Assembly (NCBI RefSeq): GCF_000612805.1
Contig: NZ_HG964410.1
Coordinates: forward strand, 1 to 64,000
DNA length: 64,000 nt
Origin: Bacillus ndiopicus
GTDB taxonomy: Bacteria; Bacillota; Bacilli; Bacillales_A; Planococcaceae
Direction: 5' to 3'
The position numbers and the translations under genes were made by a program. Each line of letters begins with the position of its first letter. Positions within the stretch are counted from its first letter, which is position 1. The notes under the pieces are model-generated. The model saw only the letters and a list, made by a program, of their open reading frames with translations, was not told where the DNA came from and made no database searches. Below, piece by piece: positions 49,624 through 58,239 of this stretch.

Positions 49624-49920
49624 ATGACGACAGAAATTATTATAACCGTAATTATAATTTTAGGAATTGTATTCTTAATAGATAAAATTTACGGAAAAAT
49701 TAATTTAGAAAATTATTCTCCTATGTGGGAGTATTTTTCTAAAGCCCTTCTCTATGGGTTTATTGCTAGCATTACATTATTCTATGGCAAGGAATCGCTA
49801 AGAGATGTTAATGCACTAGAATGGGCCATCGTTTCAGTTTCAGTAATAGAAGGAATAGGAAACTATATTAATTATGTAAAAGAATCAAAAAGGAGAAAAG
49901 AAGAAAAAAGAAAGACTTGA
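49624..49920 (+). CDS. Small membrane protein of unknown family
   Basis: A 98-aa protein. The first helix is residues 3-20 (TEIIITVIIILGIVFLID). A second hydrophobic part follows (YFSKALLYGFIASITLFYG), a third, weaker one covers EWAIVSVSVIEGIGNYI, and the end is very basic (KESKRRKEEKRKT). I do not recognise the family. GGAGGTGA precedes ATG. A truncated copy at 44589-44696 shares its upstream region and first 22 codons. Confidence 0.6.
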   Translation: MTTEIIITVIIILGIVFLIDKIYGKINLENYSPMWEYFSKALLYGFIASITLFYGKESLRDVNALEWAIVSVSVIEGIGNYINYVKESKRRKEEKRKT

Positions 49921-50491
49921 GGTAATCAAACTTAGCTACATAATGAAATAATTCTTTAATTTAATAGAGTCGGTAATCAAAAGGGATTGATACTATTTTG
50001 GTAAGTGAAAGAAAGTAGAAGATAAGGTAAGTCGGCATTTCGTGTTTGTAGGAAAAGGTGAAAACCTAGAAATAATGTACTGAAAAACCACATTACCGTT
50101 TCAGTGGTAATTAATTTGAGGGGGAACACAAGAAAATAAAAATTTTTAGGACGTTCAAATAAAATGGGCGTCTTTTTTACGTCTAAAACGAAGAGTATAG
50201 GTGAAATATTACAGGACTAACTTTAGGAAGGTTATTTGATATAAGATAATTTCTCTTTCATAGGTTTACTGACAATATATATGATTGCTTTTACAAGTTT
50301 TCTATTTGCCAATCGTGCCGTCAAGCCATTAGAAAAGGTTTGGAAACAAGTTTGTAACTGATACATCTTATGAATTAAAAAAACCTTTTTTAATTTACTA
50401 AGGTTTGGTTCATCATTGATAGAAACAAGAACATGGTATATAGTCGCATTATTAATCTTGTTGATTAAAATCTTTGAGTGGGGTGATTCAA
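49921..50491. other. Gene-poor stretch with terminator and kinase remnant
   Basis: It contains a small terminator, GGACG/CGTC plus TTTTTT, at 50149-50180. An inverted repeat CATTACC-GTTTCAGT-GGTAAT lies around 50090-50113. The sensor-kinase remnant at 50251-50395 is listed separately. A minus-strand open frame at 50232-50498 is antisense to that remnant and I do not accept it as a gene. Confidence 0.6.
50251..50395 (+). pseudogene. Decayed sensor histidine kinase fragment
   Basis: FSFIGLLTIYMIAFTSFLFA and NRAVKPLEKVWKQ read as the second membrane helix and linker of an OmpR-class sensor kinase. After a frameshift near 50350 comes FVTDTSYELKKPF, a mutated form of the H-box FVxDASHELKTPL in which the phosphoacceptor histidine is now tyrosine. 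Stops follow at once. No response regulator remnant is visible. Confidence 0.75.
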
Positions 50492-51175
50492 ATGGCATCT
50501 ATTGAAATTATTTCATTGAATGTGGGTATGCCTAAACAGGTCCAATTCCAGCAGAAGGAAATTTCCACAGGAATATTCAAAACGCCTACAAATGAAGCGC
50601 TGTATCTATCTTCTCTAAACTTTGAAGGAGATGGGCAAGGGGATCTTATTCATCATGGAGGTAGGGAGAAAGCAGTATGTGTTTATCCTTACGAACATTA
50701 TCCATTTTGGGAAAATGAATTAAAAAGACCGTTAGAGTACGGGGCTTTAGGGGAAAATTTAACGATTAAAGGTTTGTTGGAAACTGATGTCTGCATTGGG
50801 GACGTTTTTAAGCTTGGTAAAGCAATTGTTCAAGTTAGTCAGCCAAGACAACCTTGTTATAAGTTGACGGTTAGGTATGGTTTGCCTGATATGCTTTTGA
50901 AAGTACAACAAACGGGTTATACCGGATTTTATTTCCGCGTTTTGGAGGAGGGAGTCGTTTCTAAAGATGACGAACTATCGCTTCTTCAGCGTCAACCTAA
51001 GGAAGTGACAATTTCATTTGCTAATAGAATTATGCACCGAGAGAAGGATAATATTGAAGGCATCAAACAAATCCTTGAAGTGGAGGAGTTGTCCTCGAAT
51101 TGGAGAAAGACGTTTTTAAAACGTTTGGCGGGAACAGAGAAAGATTCTAGTGAAAGATTAACAGGTAATATGTAA
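50492..51175 (+). CDS. MOSC-domain protein (YiiM/YflK-like)
   Basis: A 227-aa MOSC protein. GDLIHHGGREKAVCVYPYEH, YGALGENLTIKGL and IVQVSQPRQPCYKL, with the conserved cysteine, are the signatures of the YiiM/YflK group, tied to molybdenum cofactor-dependent reduction of N-hydroxylated compounds. The C-terminal part (about 160-227) is the family's helical tail. I start at ATG 50492 behind GGGGTGA rather than at TTG 50474. A terminator follows. Confidence 0.87.
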   Translation: MASIEIISLNVGMPKQVQFQQKEISTGIFKTPTNEALYLSSLNFEGDGQGDLIHHGGREKAVCVYPYEHYPFWENELKRPLEYGALGENLTIKGLLETDVCIGDVFKLGKAIVQVSQPRQPCYKLTVRYGLPDMLLKVQQTGYTGFYFRVLEEGVVSKDDELSLLQRQPKEVTISFANRIMHREKDNIEGIKQILEVEELSSNWRKTFLKRLAGTEKDSSERLTGNM

Positions 51176-51221
51176 GGCTAAAGTATAAAGGACATTTTGA
51201 AAAAAGCTAGGCAACTCGTTG

Positions 51222-51262
51222 AGGCTACTGTCTGTATTTTGCAGGCAGCAGCTTTTTTTAAT
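51222..51262 (+). terminator. Terminator of the MOSC gene
   Basis: AGGCTACTGTCTG and CAGGCAGCAGCT pair with one mismatch around TATTTTG, followed by TTTTTTT. Confidence 0.85.
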
Positions 51263-51394
51263 TTCATGGCCCATGATAGTGGCTGTAGTACGTCATGTAA
51301 CTTTTAATTCGCTATACTATCATGAAAATTAGTGTTATTTCAACGTTTTGCAGAAAAGGAGATATCTCTAAAATTATCAGGGTAATCATCATAT

Positions 51395-51417
51395 TTACCT
51401 ATGATAACGATAGGTAA
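51395..51417. promoter_or_regulatory. Inverted repeat, possible operator
   Basis: TTACCTAT and ATAGGTAA are perfect 8-bp arms around GATAACG, about 80 bp upstream of the thioredoxin-like gene. This could be a regulator binding site. The rest of the 51176-51499 gap shows only the MOSC terminator. Confidence 0.4.
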
Positions 51418-51499
51418 TTTGAAATTGATGATGCCGAAATTCAACCCTATACTTAAATTAAGTAGCAGCGCTACATAAAAAATGAAGGAGTGAATGTTA

Positions 51500-51736
51500 A
51501 TGACTCAAGCAATTTTTTATCATGCAGGTTGTCCAGTTTGTGTAGAAGCAGAGCAAGTGGTTGTTGATTATCTAGACAAGTCAAAAGTTAATACGGAGAT
51601 TGTGCATCTTGGTACGGCGCAAAACCGAATCGAGGAAGCTGAGAAGGCGGGGGTTAAATCCGTTCCAGCTCTAGTGCTTAACGGAATTGCCTATCATATC
51701 AATTTCGGTGCAAGCCTTGAGGATGTAAAAGGTTAA
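51500..51736 (+). CDS. Small thioredoxin/glutaredoxin-fold protein with CPVC
   Basis: A 78-aa redox protein. FYHAGCPVCVEAEQVV has a CxxC active site and VKSVPALVLNG the cis-proline loop. The size fits a minimal glutaredoxin-like fold. I start at ATG 51500, 9 bp behind AAGGAG; the ATG at 51494 is only 3 bp from it. A terminator lies 8 bp behind the stop, so it is a single-gene unit. Confidence 0.82.
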   Translation: MTQAIFYHAGCPVCVEAEQVVVDYLDKSKVNTEIVHLGTAQNRIEEAEKAGVKSVPALVLNGIAYHINFGASLEDVKG

Positions 51737-51743
51737 AAGACAC

Positions 51744-51776
51744 AAAGAAGGTACCTAAAACGGTGCCTTCTTTTAT
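51744..51776 (+). terminator. Terminator of the CPVC protein gene
   Basis: AGAAGGTACC and GGTGCCTTCT pair with one mismatch around TAAAAC, followed by TTTTA. Confidence 0.82.
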
Positions 51777-51971
51777 AATCCTTACCCACAAAGCGCCCTC
51801 CAAGAATGCCCCAGAGATACTTTCTCATTCAAAGTCTCGGGTAGTGATTGATAATCGCTTTGTGTGCATCGGACTTTGTTTCCTGGAAAACATTAATTCC
51901 TTTGGAGTTCCCGCCTAGAGAAGTGATTGCAAAGCACCTAAAATTTGTTACGTTTTAGAGAGTAGAATCGT

Positions 51972-52865
51972 TTAAAATTTTTTGCTGTTAACAGTTGATA
52001 CTAATTGCTCCATAAATACACGACTGGCTGCACATAAATGTTTATTTTTACGATACACGATACCAATTTGTGTAGTGAGCATCGGATTTTTAAGCGGGAT
52101 TGTGCGAATATGTGGATTATCAATATAATCCAAGTAACCTTTTGGTAGGATAGTGACACCCATTCCTTTGGCAACCATTGTAATGATTGATTCCATTGTT
52201 GTCATTTCGAGTACTGGTTGGGGTGTGAATGCTAGTGATTGGCACTGTTCGTTGATTACTTGTCGTAAGAAATAAGTATTCGGTAATAGAACAGAAGGTG
52301 TTTCCTTTAAAATATCAAGCGTTACAAACGCTGCTTGGGCGATGGGATGGTCTACAGCTACCGCTAGTGCTAGATTTTCCTGATAAAGCGGGATGGTTTC
52401 AAGATCTTCGTGCTCCATTGGCAAGAAAACAATTCCCAGATCAAGCTCATTTTGCAGCAATCCGTTATAAATATCACCAGTTCGCAGCCCAAGCAAAGAA
52501 AGCTCTACATTTGGGTAACTATTATGGAATCCCATCACCGTTGGAGGAAGTAAGTAATTGACAACGGTTAGAAGTGCACCAATTTTTAATGTACCCCTCT
52601 CTAAACCTTGCAATTCGCTAATTGCTGCGCGTGCCTGTGAGAGTTCATGAAACACATTATAACTATGATGTAGCAATGCTCGACCTGCTTCGGTAAGTAG
52701 CGTTTTCTTGCCAACACGATCAAAGAGAGGCATACCAATTTCATGCTCAAGCAAACGAATTTGCTGACTAAGTGAGGGCTGGGTGATGCCAAGTTTTTCA
52801 GCAGCACGAGTAAAATGCAATTCTTGACTTAATGTCAGAAAGTATTCCAATTGCTTCAGTTCCAC
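51972..52865 (-). CDS. LysR-family transcriptional regulator
   Basis: A 297-aa LTTR. The N-terminal winged helix-turn-helix is MELKQLEYFLTLSQELHFTR with AAEKLGITQPSLSQQI. The substrate-binding domain follows from about residue 90 (GTLKIGALLTVVNYLLPP). The start is GTG behind GGGGG. It has no immediate divergent neighbour: 507 bp separate it from the MFS gene, whose leader is structured, so the efflux pump is a possible but unproven target. Confidence 0.9.
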   Translation of the reverse strand: MELKQLEYFLTLSQELHFTRAAEKLGITQPSLSQQIRLLEHEIGMPLFDRVGKKTLLTEAGRALLHHSYNVFHELSQARAAISELQGLERGTLKIGALLTVVNYLLPPTVMGFHNSYPNVELSLLGLRTGDIYNGLLQNELDLGIVFLPMEHEDLETIPLYQENLALAVAVDHPIAQAAFVTLDILKETPSVLLPNTYFLRQVINEQCQSLAFTPQPVLEMTTMESIITMVAKGMGVTILPKGYLDYIDNPHIRTIPLKNPMLTTQIGIVYRKNKHLCAASRVFMEQLVSTVNSKKF

Positions 52866-53121
52866 TTGATTTCCCCCTTTAATGCTCCTTTTATAATGAT
52901 AGGAATTTTTTATTATTATACGTTAAACGATATTGAATTACTAATGGGTTATTTGCGGGAAATGTATGTGGAGAGAGGGCGATTATAGAATCATCAGCCA
53001 TAATTGATTATTTATAATAATGGATTATTTTAACTATCCTATTATATCGAAAAAGTATGCATAATTAAATTTTTTAATATTTTTCATATAATGATTTCCG
53101 TGTTAGTATGGTCCTGTAAAT

Positions 53122-53177
53122 GAACTGAGGAAGCCTAAAATAAATAGCTACATACTTATAATCTCCAGTTCTTTTTT
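53122..53177 (+). terminator. Attenuator-like terminator in the MFS leader
   Basis: GAACTG (53122-53127) pairs with CAGTTC (53166-53171), extended imperfectly inside, and TTTTTT follows. It lies about 30 bases behind the likely transcription start and 195 bp before the MFS gene, a position seen in attenuation of antibiotic-resistance genes. An MVL-stop mini-frame (ATGGTCCTGTAA) lies just in front. Confidence 0.5.
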
Positions 53178-53189
53178 ATAGGATTAATA

Positions 53190-53342
53190 GGCTGTCTTGA
53201 AAGTTAAAGCACCCTTGAATAATGAAAAATCTAGTTTTACTTCTTCGCTTTAAAAATGAATGTAAAGAAGTTAAATCTAGTGCTTTCAACATATTCAAAA
53301 GAAATATTCACTTTTCTAAAGGGAAAATATTTCAGACAACCC
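53190..53342. mobile_element. Small MITE-like element with nested inverted repeats
   Basis: The ends GGCTGTCTTGAAA (53190-53202) and TTTCAGACAACC (53330-53341) are inverted copies of each other with one or two differences. Inside, AATCTAG...ACTTCTT pairs with AAGAAGT...ATCTAG, and AAAGCAC pairs with GTGCTTT. It is about 153 bp with no coding capacity. I see no clear target duplication. Confidence 0.5.
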
Positions 53343-53372
53343 CACTGATAAAGGAGTCGTTAATGACATATT

Positions 53373-54818
53373 ATGCATATTAATCAATTAAATAATAAGC
53401 AAGTGAAAGTAGTGCCATTAATGATAGCACTGCTCATTTGTGGGTTTATGGGGATGTTTAGTGAAACAGCCCTTAATATTGCTTTACATCATTTAATGAT
53501 AGAATTTGATGTTTCTGCTGCAACTGTGCAGTGGTTAACAACTAGTTATCTACTTGTATTAGGTACCCTTATCCCTATTTCAAGCTTGCTAATTAGACGT
53601 TTTAAAACGAAAAAAATATTTATTACGGCTTTAATTTTTTCTATTACTGGTTTAGTGCTTGCAGCCAATTCTCCAAGCTTTTCTATGTTATTACTTGGTC
53701 GAATTATTCAAGCGTGTGGAACAGGTTTAGCCACACCAATTTTATTTAATACGATTTTGGTTATTTTTCCACCACATAGGCGTGGAGTTGCTATGGGGAT
53801 GGTTAGTTTAGTGATGATGTTTGCTCCAGCAACTGGTCCAGCCATTTCTGGATTTATTGTGGAGTATTTAAACTGGCATTGGATATTTTTGATACCTATT
53901 CCGTTTTTATTACTGTCATTATGCTTAGGTCTAATTCATATAATTGACCTTTCTGTTGAAAAGAAACCAGCAATTGATTTTATCTCTATAGTTTTATCAA
54001 CTTTAGGATTTAGCGGACTCGTTATGGGATTCAGTCTAGCTGGGGAAGAACAATTAGGATGGTCTAGTTTACCAGTTACTCTTGCTCTTATCATCGGAGG
54101 AATTTCCTTAGCTTTATTTGGGTGGCGTCAATTAAAGCTTGAAGAGCCTATTCTTAATGTTCGTGTTTTTAAACATCCGATGTTTATGATGGGGATAGGA
54201 TTAACGGTTTTGAGTAACTTCATCATTTTCTCAAGTAATTTACTATTACCTATGTACATACAAGGTGGTTTAGGCTTATCGTCCGCTGATGCGGGCTTGT
54301 TGCTATTACCTGGAGGAATCATCAATGGAATTATGGCGCTCATTACTGGACATTTATTTGATAAATTTGGTCCAAGATGGGTAGTGATACCAGGCTTCAT
54401 CTTTGGCACCATTTCGGTATTAGTCTTTTCGCAAATAACTACCACTACCAACGGGTTAACAATTATTATCTTTTATACTTTGTTAATGGTAGGGATGTCT
54501 ATGATTACAACACCATCACAGACCAACGGATTAAATCAATTACAACGAAGTAACTATCCTGATGGAACAGCGATTGTCAATACTACTATTCAAACTTCTG
54601 GTGCAATTGGCACAGCAATCGCTGTTAGCATACTAAACAGAAATCAAAATGCTATTTTATCTCAAGTAAGTAATCCTGAGAGCCCAGTTGCAAAGGTTGA
54701 GGCCATAGTTTACGGTATTCAGCATTCCTATACCTTTGCTGTTATCATAGCTATTATTGGTCTGATTTGCTCCTTATTTATTAAGCGTGTGCTAGTTACG
54801 CAGCCAACATTAAAATAA
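53373..54818 (+). CDS. MFS multidrug efflux transporter, DHA2 (14-TM) family
   Basis: A 481-aa drug:proton antiporter of the EmrB/QacA-type DHA2 family. ALNIALHHLMIEFDVSAATV with QWLTTSYLL near TM1-2 and GRIIQACGTGLATPIL in TM4 are characteristic, as is APATGPAISGFIVEYLNWHW (motif C) in TM5. Fourteen hydrophobic segments are visible and the length is normal. The nearest ribosome site, AAGGAG at 53351, serves a six-codon frame that overlaps the start, so translation may be coupled. Confidence 0.9.
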   Translation: MHINQLNNKQVKVVPLMIALLICGFMGMFSETALNIALHHLMIEFDVSAATVQWLTTSYLLVLGTLIPISSLLIRRFKTKKIFITALIFSITGLVLAANSPSFSMLLLGRIIQACGTGLATPILFNTILVIFPPHRRGVAMGMVSLVMMFAPATGPAISGFIVEYLNWHWIFLIPIPFLLLSLCLGLIHIIDLSVEKKPAIDFISIVLSTLGFSGLVMGFSLAGEEQLGWSSLPVTLALIIGGISLALFGWRQLKLEEPILNVRVFKHPMFMMGIGLTVLSNFIIFSSNLLLPMYIQGGLGLSSADAGLLLLPGGIINGIMALITGHLFDKFGPRWVVIPGFIFGTISVLVFSQITTTTNGLTIIIFYTLLMVGMSMITTPSQTNGLNQLQRSNYPDGTAIVNTTIQTSGAIGTAIAVSILNRNQNAILSQVSNPESPVAKVEAIVYGIQHSYTFAVIIAIIGLICSLFIKRVLVTQPTLK

Positions 54819-54959
54819 ATAACTGCTTGGCATAATTACGCTCAGCTGACTTTTGTTCAGTTGAGCTTTTGTGCTCTATAGGCTCCTAATTTTTTCGTGA
54901 AACTTTCAAAGAAATTAAACGTAAATACAGTAAACGAGAATAAAGGGAGGGGCATCCAA

Positions 54960-56069
54960 TTGAAAATTGTAATATGGATTGCTGGAGGTATAGCACTCGC
55001 ACTTGTTTTACTGTTTGGCATTGGGGTTTATATGTTTAATAAGGAAGCAAAAGCAGCAGATTCTGACTATATCATTGATTTTATTAAAGAAAATGCTGCA
55101 AAGGAAAATGTGGCACTATCGATTACATATAATGACGAAAACTGGGCTAGTGTGAATAAAGAGAAAATGTTGCCTTTAGCAAGTACAGTGAAAATTATTG
55201 TAGCGATTGAATACGCGCAACAGGCAGCACAGGGGAAAATTGATCCGAATCAGCAAGTGAGTATACAGGAATTGGAGAAGTTTTACATAGCAAAAACAGA
55301 TGGTGGCGCACATGAGGCTTGGCTAGCCCAGCTGCAAGGAGATAGTGCCTCATTACAGGAGATTGCTAAAGGAATGATTGGTTATAGCTCGAATGCCAAT
55401 ACAGACTATTTGATTAATGTGTTAGGTCTTGAAAATATTAATCAAACACTTAGTAGCTTAGGTCTTTTAAAGCATGACCCTTTATATCCAATTGTTAGTG
55501 CACAATATGTACCTGCACAGTTAATGCGTGAACAAAACTTAACAAAGAAGGAATTACTGAAGGCGATGCAAGAAATGGATATGGAGGAATATCGCAGACG
55601 GACGGTAGAACTTCATAATAGCTGGTTAACTAAGCCGTTGTCAGAGCAGGATAAAAAGCAATTAGGGAAAGTGATGGACCTAGGCATGCAAAAAATTTGG
55701 TCAGATCGCTTACCACGCTCAACAACAGAGGACTATGTAACGCTAATGAATAGACTCAACAACAAAACTTACTTTAGCAAGGAGGTTTATCAATATCTCG
55801 ACCCTGTAATGGAGCAATTAATGGAGAGCGAGGGCAATCGTAAGCTGTTCACTCATGCGGGACAAAAGGGTGGCTCCACTGTATTTGTTTTAACCGTTGC
55901 TATGTACGCAACAGATAAGAAACAAAACAAGACGGAATTAGCGTTTTTCTCCAATGATTTATCCATTGTAGAACAGAAAAAACTCTCTCAAAATTTAAAT
56001 AGCTTTCAACTGAAATTTTTAACAGATGCAGCGTTTCGGGATAGGGTGAAAAGTGAGTTAGCAAATTAA
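54960..56069 (+). CDS. Class A beta-lactamase-like serine hydrolase, membrane-anchored
   Basis: A 369-aa protein with a hydrophobic anchor at about residues 4-25 and an extracytoplasmic serine-hydrolase domain. LASTVKIIVAIEYAQ gives SxxK, GYSSNANTDYLI the SxN-like motif, and GQKGGSTVFVL the KxG motif. Glutamate-loop features of true penicillinases are not obvious, so the substrate is uncertain. I prefer TTG 54960, 8 bp behind AAAGGGAGGGG, over GTG 54897, which has no site. A VTT-family gene follows after 40 bp. Confidence 0.82.
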   Translation: MKIVIWIAGGIALALVLLFGIGVYMFNKEAKAADSDYIIDFIKENAAKENVALSITYNDENWASVNKEKMLPLASTVKIIVAIEYAQQAAQGKIDPNQQVSIQELEKFYIAKTDGGAHEAWLAQLQGDSASLQEIAKGMIGYSSNANTDYLINVLGLENINQTLSSLGLLKHDPLYPIVSAQYVPAQLMREQNLTKKELLKAMQEMDMEEYRRRTVELHNSWLTKPLSEQDKKQLGKVMDLGMQKIWSDRLPRSTTEDYVTLMNRLNNKTYFSKEVYQYLDPVMEQLMESEGNRKLFTHAGQKGGSTVFVLTVAMYATDKKQNKTELAFFSNDLSIVEQKKLSQNLNSFQLKFLTDAAFRDRVKSELAN

Positions 56070-56109
56070 TTACAAAACGAAGCAAATAACATAAACTAGA
56101 GGTTATTCA

Positions 56110-56664
56110 ATGGACACTATATTTATCGATTGGCTTCAAACACCAAGTTTTGCAAAAGGCGCTGCTAGCTTTTTGTTATTATTGGCATTATCATTTGTTC
56201 CATTTATGCCGATTGCTATTGTTTATAGTACGATTGGTTTGGCATATCCGTTATGGATTGCCCTCGCTATAAACATTAGTGGCAGTGTACTAGGTGCTAT
56301 TTTAATGTTTGTGCTGTGTAAAAATTTTTTGAAAAATTACTATGAGAAAAAGCTAAATAAGCTGAACCAATCGTCAAAGTTCTTCACTTTACTTCAAAAA
56401 AATGGCTTTTTAGCGATTTTGATTGCAAGGTTGATTCCTTTTCTACCAACAGCCTTAGTAAATATTATTTGTGGTGCTTTTCAAGTGCCCTTAAAAACGT
56501 ATGCCTTAGCAACATTGCTTGGCAAACTACCATCCATTGTTATTTATTCGTTCGTTGGGAACCAACTGCTGGAAAAGAATTATTTTGTATTTAGTATTGC
56601 GGCAATCTATTTAGTTATTTTGCTTGTTTTGTCTCGTAAATTGAAGAAGAGCTGGGATGTATAG
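56110..56664 (+). CDS. TVP38/TMEM64 (VTT) family membrane protein
   Basis: A 184-aa membrane protein with about five hydrophobic segments and the VTT signature LIARLIPFLPTALVNIICG, followed by VPLKTYALATLLGKLP. VTT proteins are DedA relatives thought to move or scramble lipids. Its last codons (KLKKSWDV) and following intergenic region are duplicated at 62.68 kb, where KLKKSWNV and stop can still be read with no gene in front. It ends directly at the left direct repeat. Confidence 0.85.
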   Translation: MDTIFIDWLQTPSFAKGAASFLLLLALSFVPFMPIAIVYSTIGLAYPLWIALAINISGSVLGAILMFVLCKNFLKNYYEKKLNKLNQSSKFFTLLQKNGFLAILIARLIPFLPTALVNIICGAFQVPLKTYALATLLGKLPSIVIYSFVGNQLLEKNYFVFSIAAIYLVILLVLSRKLKKSWDV

Positions 56665-56802
56665 CTTTGAAATGGTTGCAAGCAAATATTGCATTTTAGC
56701 TCGAGTGTAGGCCTAAAGTAACGATTCGCTCAATGAGCAGGTGAATTCGCCCGTTAAACGGATAGATTCGCCCGAAAGCTTAATGGTCTATAAAATAAAA
56801 AC
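56638..56802. repeat. Left direct repeat flanking the catabolic cluster
   Basis: It starts in the last codons of the VTT gene (AAATTGAAGAAGAGC) and runs through ATGTATAGCTTTG, TAGGCCTAAAGTAACGATTC and three 21-bp units to TAAAATAAAAA. The same order occurs at 62678-62829. The left copy has about 30 extra bases (56675-56707) and one 21-bp unit fewer. Confidence 0.85.
56720..56779. repeat. 21-bp array, type 3 (ATTCGCCCG core), left copy
   Basis: Units start at 56720, 56741 and 56762. The shared core is ATTCGCCCG (ATTCGCTCA in the first). The middle unit is identical to the second unit of the right copy (GTGAATTCGCCCGTTAAACGG is 21 bases; positions 56741-56761). It is part of the left direct repeat. 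Confidence 0.82.
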
Positions 56803-56813
56803 TTATCATTTCA

Positions 56814-56850
56814 AGGGAGGTTGGGCTTATCCAACATTCCCTTTTTGTTT
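56814..56850 (+). terminator. Terminator behind the left repeat
   Basis: AAGGGAGGTTGG pairs with CCAACATTCCCTT with one bulge around GCTTAT, followed by TTTTTG. The rest of the 56665-56978 gap is repeat plus AT-rich sequence before the Nramp-like gene. Confidence 0.75.
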
Positions 56851-56978
56851 TGTTTTGAATTTGCTGAACAGTAATTGCTAGAAGGAATTAAAGACGAAAA
56901 AAGGACGTGTCTTTATTTTAGTTCTTTCTATAAAATCAGTAGTAAGAAAATTCAGTGATTTGAAAAGGGGGAATTGGG

Positions 56979-58223
56979 ATGTCAATGAAGGTTAATCAGC
57001 ATGAAGTTAGCAAGGGGAGTCAAGGAGCGGTTTCAAGATTTCTAAAAATGTTAGGGCCAGGGTTGATTACATCAGCTTTAGTATTAGGACCAGGGTCAAT
57101 AACGCTCTCTTCAAAGATTGGCGCAATTTATGGGACGCAGCTAGTGTGGATTTTAGTGTTAGCCGTTATATTAATGGCTAGCTATACGGAGATGAGCGCT
57201 CGTATTGGATTAGCTGGGAAAGCAACATTTATAGGGATTGTAAGAGAGCGTTGGGGGAAAATAGCCGCAATCTTTATAGGTATAGGTGCATTTTTAGTAT
57301 GTGCCTCCTTCCAAGCTGGTAATGCAATTGGTACAGGGATTGCAGTTGAAGCAATTACAGGAGTCAACTCAAAAGTGTGGATAATTGTTGGCACTGTGCT
57401 GGCTGTTGGACTATTGTTTTTTACACATTTTTATAAAATTTTAGAAAAACTTATGCTTGTACTAGTTATTATTATGCTTTTGGCATTTTTAATCACAACA
57501 ATTGTAGTTAGACCTTCACTTTCAGACATATTTAGTGGATTAATTCCTGCATTGCCTGAAGGAAGTGTCGGATTAATCATTGCATTGTTCGCAACTTCTT
57601 TTTCAATCGTAGGGGCACTGTATCAATCCTATCTTGTGCGTGAAAAAGGTGCAAAAATTTCACAAGCAAAAGAAACAGTAGCTGAAGCATTTTTCGGGAT
57701 ATTTTTACTTGGCTTCATTTCGTTTTTAATTATGATAACAGCTGCAGCAGTTTTAAAGCCAATGGGCATCGTAGTAAATAATGCAATTGAGATGGCTGAT
57801 ATTTTGAAGCCATCATTTGGTGGATTTGCAGTATTTGTTTTTGTATTAGGCTTGTTTGGTGCCTCATTCTCTTCATTAGTTGGTAATGCCACAATTGGAG
57901 GAGGGCTATTTGCAGATGGGGTTGGCTTAGGGCATTCACTTTCAAATATAAAAGTTAAAATCGCGATTATTGGGGTTATGTTAATTGGCTCTATTATAGC
58001 GCTTGTATTTAATGGAGCTCCGGTAAATTTAATTATCTTTGCACAAGGTGTAACTATTTTTGTTGTTCCATTTATCGCAGTAGCAATCTTAGTTATTGCC
58101 AATACGAAATCCATTATGGGTGATTTAAAAAATGGGCTTGTAAGCAATATTTTTGCCATTGTAGGTTTACTTGTCTTAGTTTATTTAGCGTTTAATAATT
58201 TTAAAAATATATTTTTAGGGTAG
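56979..58223 (+). CDS. Nramp-superfamily transporter lacking the metal-binding residues
   Basis: A 414-aa membrane protein with 11 hydrophobic segments and Nramp-type order. The TM1 motif, DPGN in metal transporters, reads LGPGSITLS: Asp is Gly and Asn is Ser. The TM6 MPH motif is replaced by GALYQSYLV. The ligands for Mn2+/Fe2+ are therefore gone, so this should not be an MntH. Its operon-like neighbours are an SDR and a DHDPS-type aldolase, suggesting import of an organic substrate, which is inference. A GAAAAGGGGG site precedes ATG, and the next gene starts 16 bp behind. Confidence 0.82.
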   Translation: MSMKVNQHEVSKGSQGAVSRFLKMLGPGLITSALVLGPGSITLSSKIGAIYGTQLVWILVLAVILMASYTEMSARIGLAGKATFIGIVRERWGKIAAIFIGIGAFLVCASFQAGNAIGTGIAVEAITGVNSKVWIIVGTVLAVGLLFFTHFYKILEKLMLVLVIIMLLAFLITTIVVRPSLSDIFSGLIPALPEGSVGLIIALFATSFSIVGALYQSYLVREKGAKISQAKETVAEAFFGIFLLGFISFLIMITAAAVLKPMGIVVNNAIEMADILKPSFGGFAVFVFVLGLFGASFSSLVGNATIGGGLFADGVGLGHSLSNIKVKIAIIGVMLIGSIIALVFNGAPVNLIIFAQGVTIFVVPFIAVAILVIANTKSIMGDLKNGLVSNIFAIVGLLVLVYLAFNNFKNIFLG

Positions 58224-58239
58224 AGTAGGGGGCTTTCAA

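Larger units (their letters stand above)
52866..53372. other. Long intergenic region upstream of the MFS gene
   Basis: It holds a TATAAT box near 53090, an attenuator-like terminator at 53122-53177 and a MITE-like element at 53190-53342, each listed separately. A short open frame, MTYYAY (53363-53383), has the best ribosome site (AAGGAG) and overlaps the MFS start. Nothing coding is seen between 52866 and 53080. Confidence 0.55.

Noticed and set aside
50232..50498. 88-residue minus-strand open frame
   Set aside because: It is antisense to the recognisable sensor-kinase remnant and has no ribosome site.
51829..51954. Possible minus-strand peptide remnant (GGNSKGINVFQETKSDAHKA) behind the LysR gene
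   Set aside because: It looks protein-like and ends in a stop, but it has no start codon and I know no matching family. It is too short to annotate.
56979..58223. Manganese transporter MntH
   Set aside because: The DPGN and MPH ligand motifs are replaced by GPGS and ALY, and no metal regulator site is visible.
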